From: Coptis chinensis
Lineage: Eukaryota; Streptophyta; Magnoliopsida; Ranunculales; Ranunculaceae
DNA length: 64,000 nt
NCBI GenBank assembly: GCA_015680905.1
Contig: CM027378.1
Location: 103,189,501 to 103,253,500 of the forward strand
Reading direction: 5' to 3'
The notes under the pieces are model-generated. The model did no database searches, was not told where the DNA came from, and saw only the letters and a program-made list of their open reading frames with translations. Below are positions 23,938-33,094 of the stretch, piece after piece; position 1 is the stretch's first letter; every line of letters begins with the position of its first letter. A program made the translations under genes and the position numbers.

Positions 23938-24715
23938 CTAGGATCGTCCATAGGAGGATAGGGTGGCTGGAAAAATGGTCCAATTCCTGGATAGTTTTGA
24001 TAGTAAGGCATGGCATGCATTGGGTACGGTTGGAAGATGGGAGGCACTCCGTGTGGATGAATAGGCCACTGAGGGTACATAGGATGCTGATATTGTCCTT
24101 GGAAATACTCCTGGCTGCCTGGGGGTATTTGTGTATCCAGTGGAGGCCTTTTCTCTGGAAAAGTTTAAATAATACATTGCTTATTTCATTTGACTGGGAT
24201 ATCCAAAGAAGACGTCAGAATTTTTTTTTATAAAAAGCATGTTAAAGAACCGCTTTAGTTCTTTTTGTGGGATCTGAATGTGCTAAAAAGTACAGAATTC
24301 TTCTAACAGTGTTTATTCACTTACACTCCTGTACATTGAAATTGGAAACAACCTCAAACCAAATGAAAAAACTTTCTGGAAGGATGGTTGGTTTGCTATC
24401 CCCAAAATTTCAAACGTCGTTTGATAGTAGGAGATTTATTTCAGGTTAAATATCTTAAGCCAAAGGGAAAATGGAAAAATGTAAATGATGTTTTTTGACT
24501 GCCCCATCTACAATGAAAATCATACCTGCATTCGACTCATGCCATAATTCCCGGATTCATTACGCTTCTTTGCCTCAATAGAAATCACAAAGGGGGAGCA
24601 ATCATAGAAGAGACGTCCGGAAGGATCCGACATTGTTTCAAATTTGAATCAATTTCAAGCCACCGCCGATTTCATGCTTTTCCTTCCATAGCTGCACAAA
24701 CTTTATGCACGATCC
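23938..24715 (-). pseudogene. COP1-interacting-protein-7-like fragment (two exons)
   Basis: Two minus-strand exons are bounded by splice sites. Exon one, 24715-24526 (acceptor GCAACAG, donor TGCAG/GTATG), reads CIKFVQLWKEKHEIGGGL, resembling the CIKFMELWKKKHE segment of plant COP1-interacting protein 7 relatives. It then continues only after a frame change into AKKRNESGNYGMSRMQ. Exon two, 24154-23938 (acceptor TTTTCCAG, donor CCTAG/GTGC), gives a Pro/Tyr/Gln-rich run with YFQGQYQHPMYPQWP and PYYQNYPGIGPFFQPPYPP, characteristic of that family. The full protein is around 1000 residues; only this middle part is present. The shift between the two halves of the first exon marks it as a captured, dead fragment. 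Family name is from memory of the motif, not a search. Confidence 0.55.
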
Positions 24716-24775
24716 CTGTTGCAACACATAGATGGAATCATTGGTAGCTTAATGTATTTTTAAAATATACACTAC

Positions 24776-25058
24776 GCAGTTCGGGCATTCTTTACCCATA
24801 CAATCCGAAACTACTCGCGTGATTTTTTCTTTTCCGCGGTGGCACCGGTACATACGTGTTTTCCACAACTTCTCTTGGCCATAATCATCAATCTGATTAA
24901 ATGAAGTCAATTTGTTACAATAACAAAACAACAAATATACTAAGAGCATCCCACCATTGAGAATTGAACCAAGTGAATTTCAAACTTACTGGAACACCGT
25001 AATGTTTAGTCAAGACCTCTTCCAGAACTTCCAAGCACCCCAAATGAGTTGCTCTCAT
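24776..25058 (-). pseudogene. Two splice-compatible minus-strand exon fragments, unrecognised
   Basis: An ATG at 25058 opens 23 codons (MRATHLGCLEVLEEVLTKHY) ending at donor CCA/GTAAGT (24990). An acceptor TAATCAG precedes 24892, and a second open stretch (DDYGQEKLWKTRMYRCHRGK, with further CXXC-like cysteines) reaches a possible donor at 24776. The two join plausibly and look like real protein, but I do not recognise the family. They lie just upstream, on the same strand, of the COP1-interacting-protein-like exons. They may be a separate captured gene or an unrecognised part of the same one. Confidence 0.38.
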
Positions 25059-25072
25059 CTATTGAGTAACTA

Positions 25073-25240
25073 TTGAGAGAGTTTGAATTAATGTTTCTAG
25101 TGTTTCTGGACTTGAAGATGAAGGTGGTGGAAAGGCGTCATCCTTTCAGAGGAGGATATTCTGAGAAAGGCGTCATCTTGAGAGAGTTTGAATTAATGTT
25201 TCTAGTGTTTCTGGACTTGAAGATGAAGGTGGTGGAGATA
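25073..25240 (+). repeat. 106-bp tandem duplication
   Basis: TTGAGAGAGTTTGAATTAAT and the following ~45 bp recur exactly 106 bp later (25073 and 25179), with GGCGTCATC also duplicated. The 81-codon frame here is an artefact of the duplication. A TTC/TTCTTC tract follows at about 25290-25330. Confidence 0.85.
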
Positions 25241-25330
25241 TCTCTTCCCTGTTCAACTACGTTGTGTGGTTATCTTCAAATGCAGAAATCTTTTCATCTT
25301 CTTCTTCTTCTTCTCTAATGGTTCTTCTTC

Positions 25331-26332
25331 TTCGTCGAAATTTATAGACTTTATATTGATGAAGATCAAGGACACTCCAAGACTGATTTCTTCATCGAGT
25401 AACTACTTGAAAGTTGCATTCTTCTTCATCACTTGATCTTTGTATTTGTGGTAGCTTCTCAGAAGAAATTATTGTCTGTTCTTCAGAGTTCAATTATTTT
25501 GGAAGAAGAATAAGAGAGAGAGTTTGAAAGTATAGAAATAGGTTTTAACTATTTTGGGCTCTGAACAATTGAAAAGGGCGAGAATTCATTTTTAGATAAA
25601 ATCTGATGTGTCAGTGTGAGAGAAAAAAAGGGGGCTGACGTGGGTCACTGGGAGCATTCTCAACTACTGAGTATTAATGGTCTTTGATTGACCCCATCAA
25701 GATGTCCAAATTTAAATTAGTACGTGAATCTTAATATGATTTTGAAAGTTTTGATTTATTTGCATTGCACCTTCACTCGTAGAACCTACTATCCCACTAA
25801 TACAATATGATACTATGGATAATGAGTTTTATCCAAATTTACAATTAGTTGTAGTTTAGGATTTTGGAGTTGCCCTAATTTCGATAATCCCAAAAACCTG
25901 AATTTCAACTGGAATTCCGACTAATTTTCAAAATTTAAAATTTCTAAGTATATATTGTCCATTTCGATTTGTTTGAAAACCAAAATATTTGATGGAATTA
26001 TGATATTTCGTTTGAAATTATCAACTATGATATTCCCATTTTAATATGAGAAAGATTTCCGATTTAATAGAAGAGAGAAATTCTCGTTTTAATATGAGCT
26101 TTGAAAGAAAGAATAGATTCTCGTTTCAAGTTGGTTTTTTAAAAGAAAAAAGAGGGTCTCGTTTTAGATTGGTTTATTAAGTAGCGATGTGAAATTTTAA
26201 TAGAACTCGAAAATACTATTTGTGGGAGTTTTAATATTAAGATATAGATGTTAATTTGTTTTAAAAAATAATATATTTTTATACAATTTCTATTCTAGCT
26301 CCATTTGGTTAAAAACTTATATTTATTTTAAC
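25331..26332. other. AT-rich DNA up to the retrotransposon; right part is the candidate Helitron 5' end
   Basis: No gene recognised. ATTCTCGTTTTAATATGAG-like phrases recur at about 26035-26165. The candidate minus-strand Helitron 5' terminus is at 26248. The Ty3/gypsy element begins 90 bp further on. Confidence 0.45.
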
Positions 26333-26337
26333 CTTGT

Positions 26338-26634
26338 TGTATCTACCAAATTCATGACCATGGGGATGACATGTCTCAAAGACCGAGGTAACTTAAGAAA
26401 CCAGAGAGTGAGAGTACAGGATATAGGCCGCGGTACTTGAGGCAGTAGTGGACGGTTAGCGGTTATGAACTGGTGAGGTGGAGATCGTGGAATCAGGAAG
26501 CAGTTAGCGGTTAGGGAGTATAAGAGAGAGAAAAGAGAGAAAAGAGAAGAGGAAAAAGGAGAGAGAGAGGAGAAAGAGGCTGTAAGATCAGAGGTTACAT
26601 AGGGATTTCAAAGGTTGTAAAATCTGATTATACA
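26338..26634 (+). repeat. 5' LTR of the Tat-type element
   Basis: 297 bp, aligned without gaps to 35754-36050. The only differences seen are A/G in AGGAAGC[A/G]GTTAGCGG and G/A in GAGAGAGAG[G/A]AGAAAG. The 3' half is a purine-rich GAGAGAAAAGAGAG tract. Confidence 0.97.
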
Positions 26635-26635
26635 T

Positions 26636-26654
26636 TTGGCGCCGTCTGTGGGGA
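26636..26654 (+). promoter_or_regulatory. Primer-binding-site-like sequence
   Basis: TTGGCGCCGTCTGTGGGGA starts two bases after the 5' LTR. TGGCGCCGTCTGTGGG is the usual post-LTR sequence in plant Tat elements, complementary to a tRNA 3' end. I do not assign the tRNA with confidence. Confidence 0.7.
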
Positions 26655-26663
26655 AACACGAAA

Positions 26664-28104
26664 GTGACCTACGGTTTAGAGACAAGAAGAAAGGGTTATA
26701 GGATGGCAACGATGACTAAGAAAGGGAGAGGGAGACCAAAAAAAGTGAGAGAGGGAATCGATGAGGGAGAGGCTCTGAGTGTGGAGTTGGAAGAAACACC
26801 AGAGGAAGTTCAAGACGCGACGGCAGAGGCAACCAGACTCTTGCAGGAAGAAGTAGCGAGATTGAGGGAGGAGAATGAAGATCTTAGAAGAGAAAGGGAA
26901 ACTACACAAAGAGGGGAGGGGACTAGAGAGCCAGAGAATAGCGAGATGGGGGAACAGAGTGAGGAAGCGCCTCAAGGGCCAAGAGGTGATCCGAGGGAGC
27001 GGGTCTGGAGGAGGTGATCCAGGCGATGATTGAAAAGGATAGAGAAATAAGTCGGACGGCGGAAAAAGAAAGCCAAGGGGTGGTGAGGAAGGTAGTAGCC
27101 GGACTTAATCAGAACCCGCTAGCGGATTCTGTTTGGAATTCCGAGGTACCGAAGAGGTTTACGCAACCGAGGTTCGAGCGATATGACGGGAAGGGTGATC
27201 CTGCGGACCACTTACACCATTTTAGGCAGCAGATGCCGCTGTGGCTAGAGAGTAAGTATGACGGACTCCGCTGCATGATGTTTCCCGCTAGTCTGAAAGG
27301 GGGAGCTTCGGATTGGTATTACCGATTGACGTCGCGCAGTATAAAGAAGTTCGAGGATTTGGAGCAGGCATTCGTGGACCATTTCATTCATCAGAAACGG
27401 AGAATAGTGGATATCGCGGACCTCTTCAATGTCAAACAGGAATCCGCCGAGACGCGAGGGAATTTTTGTGTAGGTTCAAGGAGGAGACGTTGAGGGTCGA
27501 GAATTTGGATGAGCACACCGCAGTAATAGCATTCCAGCATGGGTTGAAGCAGGGTACTAGAGTCCATGAATCTGTGTCCAAAATCGAAGTCACGACGTTA
27601 CATGCACTGTATCCAAAGGTCGAGAAATACATACGATATGAGGATATACTGCAGAGAACTGCTAAGGAGCCTAGGAAGACGGAGAAATCAGTGCATAGTG
27701 TAGGACAGAACGACCGGAAAGACAGAGGAAAGGCTGCGGCCCGTGAAGGGGGATCTTACAGGGAAGAGACACACAAAGCTGAGAGAGGTCGAGACATAGC
27801 GAGGAGAGACACTCGCGAGAGAAAACCATACCGCGATATAGCGACAACTCCTTTGAACAAAACTTTAGAGGAGATATTGCCGTTAATCAAAGGGATGCAG
27901 TATTTTGAAGGTCCGAGAAGCACGCCTAGAGAACTGGAAGAGAAGCCGTTTTCGCGGCGTACCACGGATCCAAAACCACGAACCAATGAGTGTTTCGCTT
28001 TGCGGTGGTTGGTAGAGAATGATAGAAAAAGGGTTCTTGCTGAGAGAGTTCATCGAGGGGAGGCACATCCGGTCAAAGAAGCGCCAGCCGTGCGAGGATC
28101 CTAG
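26664..28104 (+). pseudogene. gag of the Tat-type element (frameshifted)
   Basis: Three overlapping frames make up gag. The first (26664-27017) is basic then Glu-rich with a coiled-coil-like stretch (LLQEEVARLREENEDLRRER). The second (27014-27493) carries the retrotransposon gag core: FERYDGKGDPADHLHHF, CMMFPASLKGGASDWYYRL, and a segment ending in LFNVKQ. The third (to 28104) continues with FLCRFKEETLRVENLD and a GLKQGT segment, then a basic Arg/Lys-rich tail. Frame changes are needed near 27010 and 27455. The C-terminal tail carries no clear CCHC knuckle. Gag would form the virus-like particle; this copy makes only partial products. Confidence 0.85.
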
Positions 28105-28309
28105 GAACCATCAATGTCATCTTCAGTGGGGAAACAAGAGGGAAGGAATGCTCACCGACAAAGTCGAGGAGGGCCCAAACCTTACAGCCAGATAAATGAG
28201 GTCTCGAAAGCATTCGCGACCGGTGCCGGGGGGCCGCGGAGGGGGATGGTAGGATAGAATTCTCACCAAAGGATCACGGAAGCGGTAATCTCCCCACGAG
28301 GATGCGCTG

Positions 28310-28771
28310 GTGATAACAATTGCAGTGGGTAATTACATGGTGAAGAGGGTGTTAATAGATTGCGGAAGCTCAGTTGATTTGTTGTTTAGCGGTGTTATGG
28401 AGGAAATGAATATTGAGAAGAAACAATTGAAGCCTCCCCGGACCAATCTGTTTGGATTCAACGGTAGCATGACCGAACCCATAGGGGAACTGGAGCTACC
28501 AGTAACTGCAGGTCCGGTAACGGTGTTCACCCGTTTCATGGTTGTGGACTCCACATCGCAATTCAATGCCATCTTGGGAAGGAGATGGATTCACGAGATG
28601 AAGGCAATTCCATCCACCTACTATCAAGTGATCCGTTTCCCGACTAAGGGAGGAATGTACGAGATAAGAGGAGACCAAGCCGCGGCTCAAAGAATACACC
28701 AGGTGGTGGTTCGAGAGTTGATCCGCGCAACAGACAAGGGGGCGCGGAAAGAGGGCGGACACGAGGCGTAG
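28310..28771 (+). CDS. Aspartic protease region of pol (Tat-type)
   Basis: An open frame of 153 codons with the retropepsin active-site region VLIDCGSSVDLLF. The usual D-T/S-G is D-C-G here; variants of D-x-G-S-S are common in Tat elements. A flap-like region and the second conserved ILGRRWIH motif (about residue 88) follow. It would process the polyprotein. The frame is separated from gag and RT by stops, so it is stranded in this copy. The stretch 28105-28309 holds a broken gag-protease linker. Confidence 0.8.
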   Translation: MITIAVGNYMVKRVLIDCGSSVDLLFSGVMEEMNIEKKQLKPPRTNLFGFNGSMTEPIGELELPVTAGPVTVFTRFMVVDSTSQFNAILGRRWIHEMKAIPSTYYQVIRFPTKGGMYEIRGDQAAAQRIHQVVVRELIRATDKGARKEGGHEA

Positions 28772-28801
28772 CAATCACAGATCGCGGTAACGGTCCCAGA
28801 G

Positions 28802-30500
28802 TTGCCAGTGGGGGCGAAGACAATGGATGAGGTGGAGACAGTGAACGTAAGTACTGGAGAGGAGGAGAAACTGGTGTCTATTGGGGCCGATTTATCGGAG
28901 AGTTGGAAAGCAAAGTTGACCGCCTTGTTGATTGAGAACAACGATGTGTTCGCATGGTCTGTGGAGGATCTGGTGGGACTGGATCCAGAATTTGCTTGTC
29001 ACAGGTTGCATATGAGAGAAGGGGCCAAGCCCATCCGGCAAAAAATGAGAGGCTTAAAGCCGCAGTATGCGCAGGGGATACGGGAGGAGATACATAGGTT
29101 GAAAGCGGCGGGGATTATTCGCGAATGCAAATTCACGGAATGGCTCTCCAACATTGTCGCGGTTCCAAAAAAGAATGGGAAAGTAAGAATGTGTGTCGAC
29201 TTCACGGATGTCAATTTACAATGTCCAAAAGATTGTTACCCAATGCCGCGGATAGACGAGTTGGTGGATCGGACTGTGGAGTTTAAGTTCTTCTCTTTCA
29301 TGGACGCATCTATGGGATACAATCAGGTGTTCATGTATGAGTCGGACCAAGACAAAACCGCGTTTATAGTAGAGGGGGGAGTTTACTGTTATACCCGAAT
29401 GCCTTTCGGCTTGAAGAACGCCGGGGCTACCTTTCAGAGGATAGGTGAGAAGATGTTTGAGAGCAAGATCAGAAGGGGAATGGAAATCTATATAGATGAC
29501 ATGGTGGAAAAGAGTATGACCGAGGAGGAACATCTGGAGGGATTGAAGGAGACGTTTGCAATATTACGGACATACAAGCTGATGTTGAACCCTGACAAAT
29601 GCACCTTTGGGGTGACGTCGGGAAAGTTCTTGGGTTACATCGTCACATACCCATGGAATAGAAGCAAATCCGGACCAGATCGGGGCTTTGGTAGAGATGC
29701 AATCACCCCGGGATGTGAAAGAGGTCCGAGAGGTTGGCGGGGAAGAATCGCTGCTCTCAACAGATTCATTTCAAAATCCTTGGACAAGTGTAGACCTCGT
29801 ACACTGCTCTTGCGGAAAACAACGGACTTCAATGGACCGGCGTGAAAAAAGCTTTCCGGGAGTTAAAGGTTTATTTGGGAAGAGCCCCTATCTTGTCGCG
29901 ACGAGGGCAAGGAGAAAAACTGTATCTCAGACTTGGGGTGTGTGAGATACATAATCAGCTTCCGCGGTTGATAAGGGTGGTGGACAAGATAGAGAGGCCG
30001 GTGTATTTTCAGAGCAAAACCATGTTAGATGCAGAAACCAGATATAGCAGGATCGAGAAATTCGCTCTGGCGTTGGTTTTCTCAGCTTTGAAACTAAAAC
30101 CGTACTTCGATGCTCACTCGGTAGTGGTGGTGACAAATTTACCACTCAAACAGGCCCTGAAAGCGGAAAAGTCAGGAAGAATGTTGAAGTGGGCGGTAGT
30201 GCTGAGTTCATACGACATAGAGTACCAGGTCAGGACAGGAGAGAAGGCACAGGCTATGGCAGAATTCCTGGCAGAATTCCCAGCCGAGGACCCTACATGG
30301 GGAGAGGAAATGGTTATGGAACGAGAGGGCGATCCTGGTCATGACCCATTCGACCCTTGGGATATGAGAAACGGGTGGAGGGTCTTTTGCAGATGGATCC
30401 GCGACCGACACCGGAAGCGGGATCGGGGTGGTGTTGGTTACACCGGAGAACAACCGATTAGAATTATCGATGAAGTTGGGGTTCGCAGCTTCGAACAATG
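28802..30500 (+). pseudogene. Reverse transcriptase and first RNase H of pol (frameshifted)
   Basis: The frame 28802-29845 has the RT blocks in order: PKKNGKVRMCVDFTDVN, FSFMDASMGYNQV, MPFGLKNAGATFQR, the catalytic YIDDM, and NPDKCTFGVTSGKFLGYIV. Near 29645 the frame slips and recovers about 100 bp later, with EMQSPRDVKEVREVGG readable in the other frame, so there are two roughly compensating indels. The frame 29842-30501 holds the RT-linked RNase H: RPVYFQSKTMLDAETRYSR, IEKFALALVFSALKLKPYF, and LKWAVVLSSYDIEYQVRTG. It copies element RNA into DNA in the intact family. This copy is broken between the two domains. Confidence 0.92.
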
Positions 30501-30780
30501 AATCAGAGTATGAGGCGGTGATAGCAGGGTTGGAAATGGCACGATCTCGGGGTGAATGAATTAACGGTGTATTCAGATTCCAATTTGGTAATATGTCAAA
30601 TGAGCGGAGAGTTTGCGGCCGGTGCCCCGGGATGGCAAAATATTTAGAGGTATTACAGGAGAAAGGCTAACAAGTTTACTCAGATCAAGTTAAGCCCACC
30701 GGGCGCTGGTGAGAACCGACACGCCCGACGCGCGTTAGCATATGTTGGCGGGTGCTACAGGAACCGAGGGCCGAGCCGTC
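30380..30780 (+). pseudogene. Second, archaeal-type RNase H (aRNH) of the Tat lineage
   Basis: Read one frame away from the first RNase H, the plus strand gives FADGSATDTGSGIGVVLVTP, SNNESEYEAVIAGLEMARS, then after a single-base shift VNELTVYSDSNLVICQMSGE. The conserved acidic residues sit in ADGSA, NESEYEA and YSDSN. An extra RNase H downstream of the usual one is a hallmark of Tat elements. Frameshifts at the entry (about 30380) and near 30555, and a stop at about 30645, disable it. Confidence 0.85.
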
Positions 30781-31029
30781 GAAATTAAGTCTTGAACAAA
30801 CCAAGCACGCCGAGGGTGAAACAGTTTTGGGAGTCACCGAATGAGAGCAGGTGGAGGGAACCCATAAAGAGTTTCCTTGCGGGTCGAGATCGAGGACAAA
30901 CGGAGAGAAAAGAATGGAACAGATGTCTCAAAGATACACTCGATAGATGGTGACTTATCTGACGCAATGTCGGTGGACCGTTATTGAAATGCATCGGGCT
31001 TAAAAACAGCAGTAAGAGGTCTTGAGTGA

Positions 31030-32071
31030 GATTCATGAGGGGATTGTGGGAGTCATTCTGGCGGTAGGACGACGGCACATCGATTATTATCTCAAGGGTA
31101 TTTTTGGCCGCACATGAAGCGGGACGCAACGGAGTATGCCAAGAGGTGTGAGAAATGCCAAAGATTCTCACCGCTGATACATGCTCCTGCTGAGTCTTTG
31201 CATAAGGTATTCAGCCCTTGGCCTTTCGCCATGTGGGCGCTCGATATCGTTGGACCGCTCCCCTTGGCCAGTGGCAAACGAAGGTTCGTGTTGGCCGCGA
31301 CGGATTATTTCACCAAATGGGTTGAGGGTGTGGCACTGCAGCAGGTTAAGGAGGAGCAAGTCAAGAAATTCCTGTGGGAAAATATAATTTGCCGATTTGG
31401 GCTGCCGCATACCATAATCGCAGACAACGGTACTCAATTCACTGGGGGCAAAGTACGCGAATTCCTCCAAGCATTCAAGGTGAAGCAAGGATTCTCAGCT
31501 CCTTACAATCCAGAGGGGAATGGTCAGGCAGAATCCTCTAACAAGACAATAATGGATAATTTGAAGAAGAAGTTAGAAGATCGAAAGGGGGCGTGGGCAG
31601 ACGAGTTGAATCAGGTGCTATGGGCGTAGCGAACAACACCACGAACTTCCACTCAAGAGTCGCCATTTGCCATGGCCTATGGAGTGGAGGCGGTGATTCC
31701 GTAGAGATGGTGGAGGCGACAACGAGAACCGAGAGTAGGGGAGGAGGAGGAGTCAATGAAGTTATTTTAGCTGCGGACCTGAACCTTACAGAGGAAAGGA
31801 GGGATATGGCGCGCATCAAGTTGGAAGAGTACCACAGGAGATTGCAGAGGCAGTATGACAAGAGGGTGAAGCCACGGCAGTTCAGGTTGGGGACCGCGTT
31901 CAGAGTAGAGTAACCCCAGCCACCAGAAAAGAGAAGGACGGAAAGTTGGGGCCCAACTGGGAGGGGCCATACACCGTGGTCGAGAAGCGGGGGCGGGACC
32001 TATCGGTTACAGACTACGAAGGGGGAGGACATCGCGAGACCTTGGAACATAAGAATGTTGAAGAAATTTTA
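31030..32071 (+). pseudogene. Integrase of the Tat-type element (interrupted)
   Basis: An HHCC zinc-binding N-terminus is readable across a frameshift (IHEG, SHSGGRTTAHRLLSQGYFWP, then CEKCQR). The catalytic core in frame 31114-31629 has all three acidic residues: ALDIVGPLP, IIADNGTQF and GNGQAESSNKT (D,D-35-E). A TAG at 31627 cuts the frame at LNQVLWA; the next segment continues in other frames through an AYGVEAVIP-like motif to a GPNWEGPYTVVEKRGRD segment near 31947-32005. That C-terminal segment is typical of Ty3/gypsy integrases. The catalytic core frame is intact, but the full enzyme is not. Confidence 0.9.
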
Positions 32072-32230
32072 TGAGTGATGCTTTGTACAGTTTTATTTTA
32101 ATTAAAGACAAGCTCTGGAATCAACAGAGATTCTCATCTAAGTGTATGATGATGTTATGTGTCGCCCATGCTGTCATCGAATCAGGTGCAATCGAGACCA
32201 AAGAATTTGGCGGTGTAATGGCCGTGAACA
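32072..32230 (+). other. Spacer between integrase and tandem array
   Basis: Short AT-richer stretch after the integrase stop; no coding signal. Confidence 0.5.
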
Positions 32231-32640
32231 CTCAAACCAACTGGGGGCAAACTGAGCTGCCCCCAACAGCCTCACGGCTGTAGAGACAGCGAGGGGGACG
32301 AGCCCTTCGTGGACGATGAGGTCCAAAAACAACTGGGGGCAAACTGAGCTGCCCCCAAAGAGCCTCACGGCTGAGAGAGATAACGGAGGGGACGAGCCCT
32401 TCGTGGACGATGAGGTCCGAAACCAACTGGGGGGCAACCGAGCCGCCAAAAGAGCCTCACGGCCGAGAGAGATAACGGAGGGACGAGCCCGCGCGCGGAC
32501 GAAGGTCCGAACCAACCGGGGCAAACTAAGCTGCCCCAAATAGCCCCCACTGCGCCGAGACAGTGAGATGGGAAGCCATCCGCGGATGCGGTGGTCCAGA
32601 AACAAATTTTGGGCGGACTGTGCGGCCCCAAAAACAAATT
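32231..32640 (+). repeat. Tandem array of a ~92-bp unit in the retrotransposon
   Basis: The anchor CTGGGGGCAAACTGAGCTGC starts at 32241, 32333, 32427 and (diverged) 32517, with a degenerate fifth start near 32604, giving periods of 92, 94 and 90. Each unit also carries AGCCTCACGGC, GAGCCCTTCGTGGACGATGA and GGTCC. Copies decay from left to right. Arrays in this position, between pol and the 3' LTR, are known for Tat/Ogre elements and can seed satellite DNA. Confidence 0.9.
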
Positions 32641-33094
32641 GTCACAGACAGCTAAGCATAATATAGTTGAGCAACTTGGAAAAACATTTTCCCCAAAAAT
32701 ATCTGGAATACATCGAGATTGGCAAAGGTTTGAGCCCGCTGGGAACACCCAGAAATACGGGGCACGCATAATATCCAGAACACCAAGTAAAGAACAAGTA
32801 TATTACAAAAGATATTGAGATATAAAACAAAGGGTTGAACTCCGATCACTGCTCCTCGGCGGGTGCGGGAGTAGAGGTGTCCTCGGGCATCTCTTTCTGG
32901 GGTGAGCCTTCGGATATGTTCACTACCTCATCAGTGGCCACCGGGACAGTGCCGGGCTCCTTGTCAGACAGCGGAGGGGAGGTAGCAGGTGGATCGGCTG
33001 CTTGGTCAAGGGCAGGAGGCGGCGAGGGAAGAAGTCTCCCCGGAAAGTGCTTCGGCCATCCGGACGACGATTTCTCTAGCGATTTTTCTTTTCG
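32641..33094. other. Internal retrotransposon DNA between tandem array and antisense gene
   Basis: Short open frames on both strands without recognisable motifs. On the minus strand the antisense gene's frame may continue here after its coiled coil, into sequence with several stops. Confidence 0.45.

Larger units (their letters stand above)
18530..26248 (-). mobile_element. Probable Helitron (minus strand, ~7.7 kb) carrying host exon fragments
   Basis: Read on the minus strand, the 3' end at 18530 is CTAG followed by host T, preceded about 12 nt upstream by a perfect hairpin CCGGCC-ATA-GGCCGG (18545-18560 region). This is the diagnostic Helitron terminus. The best 5' end is TCTATATCTTAATATT at 26248 preceded by A, so the target would be A/T. 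There are no terminal inverted repeats or target duplication, as expected. Several splice-flanked exon fragments lie inside, mostly on the minus strand. No Rep/helicase ORF is present, so it would be non-autonomous. The 3' end is well supported. The 5' end is the most plausible of several AT-rich candidates and is less certain. Confidence 0.52.

Noticed and set aside
30785-31171. 128-codon minus-strand frame in the retrotransposon
   Set aside because: It is a shadow of the integrase N-terminal region on the plus strand; no motifs or splice sites support it.
31538-31861. 107-codon minus-strand frame
   Set aside because: Antisense to the integrase core and C-terminus; Ser/Leu/Pro composition reflects the purine-rich sense strand.
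32174-32605. 143-codon minus-strand frame
   Set aside because: It is created by the 92-bp tandem repeats: the same peptide phrase recurs with each unit.
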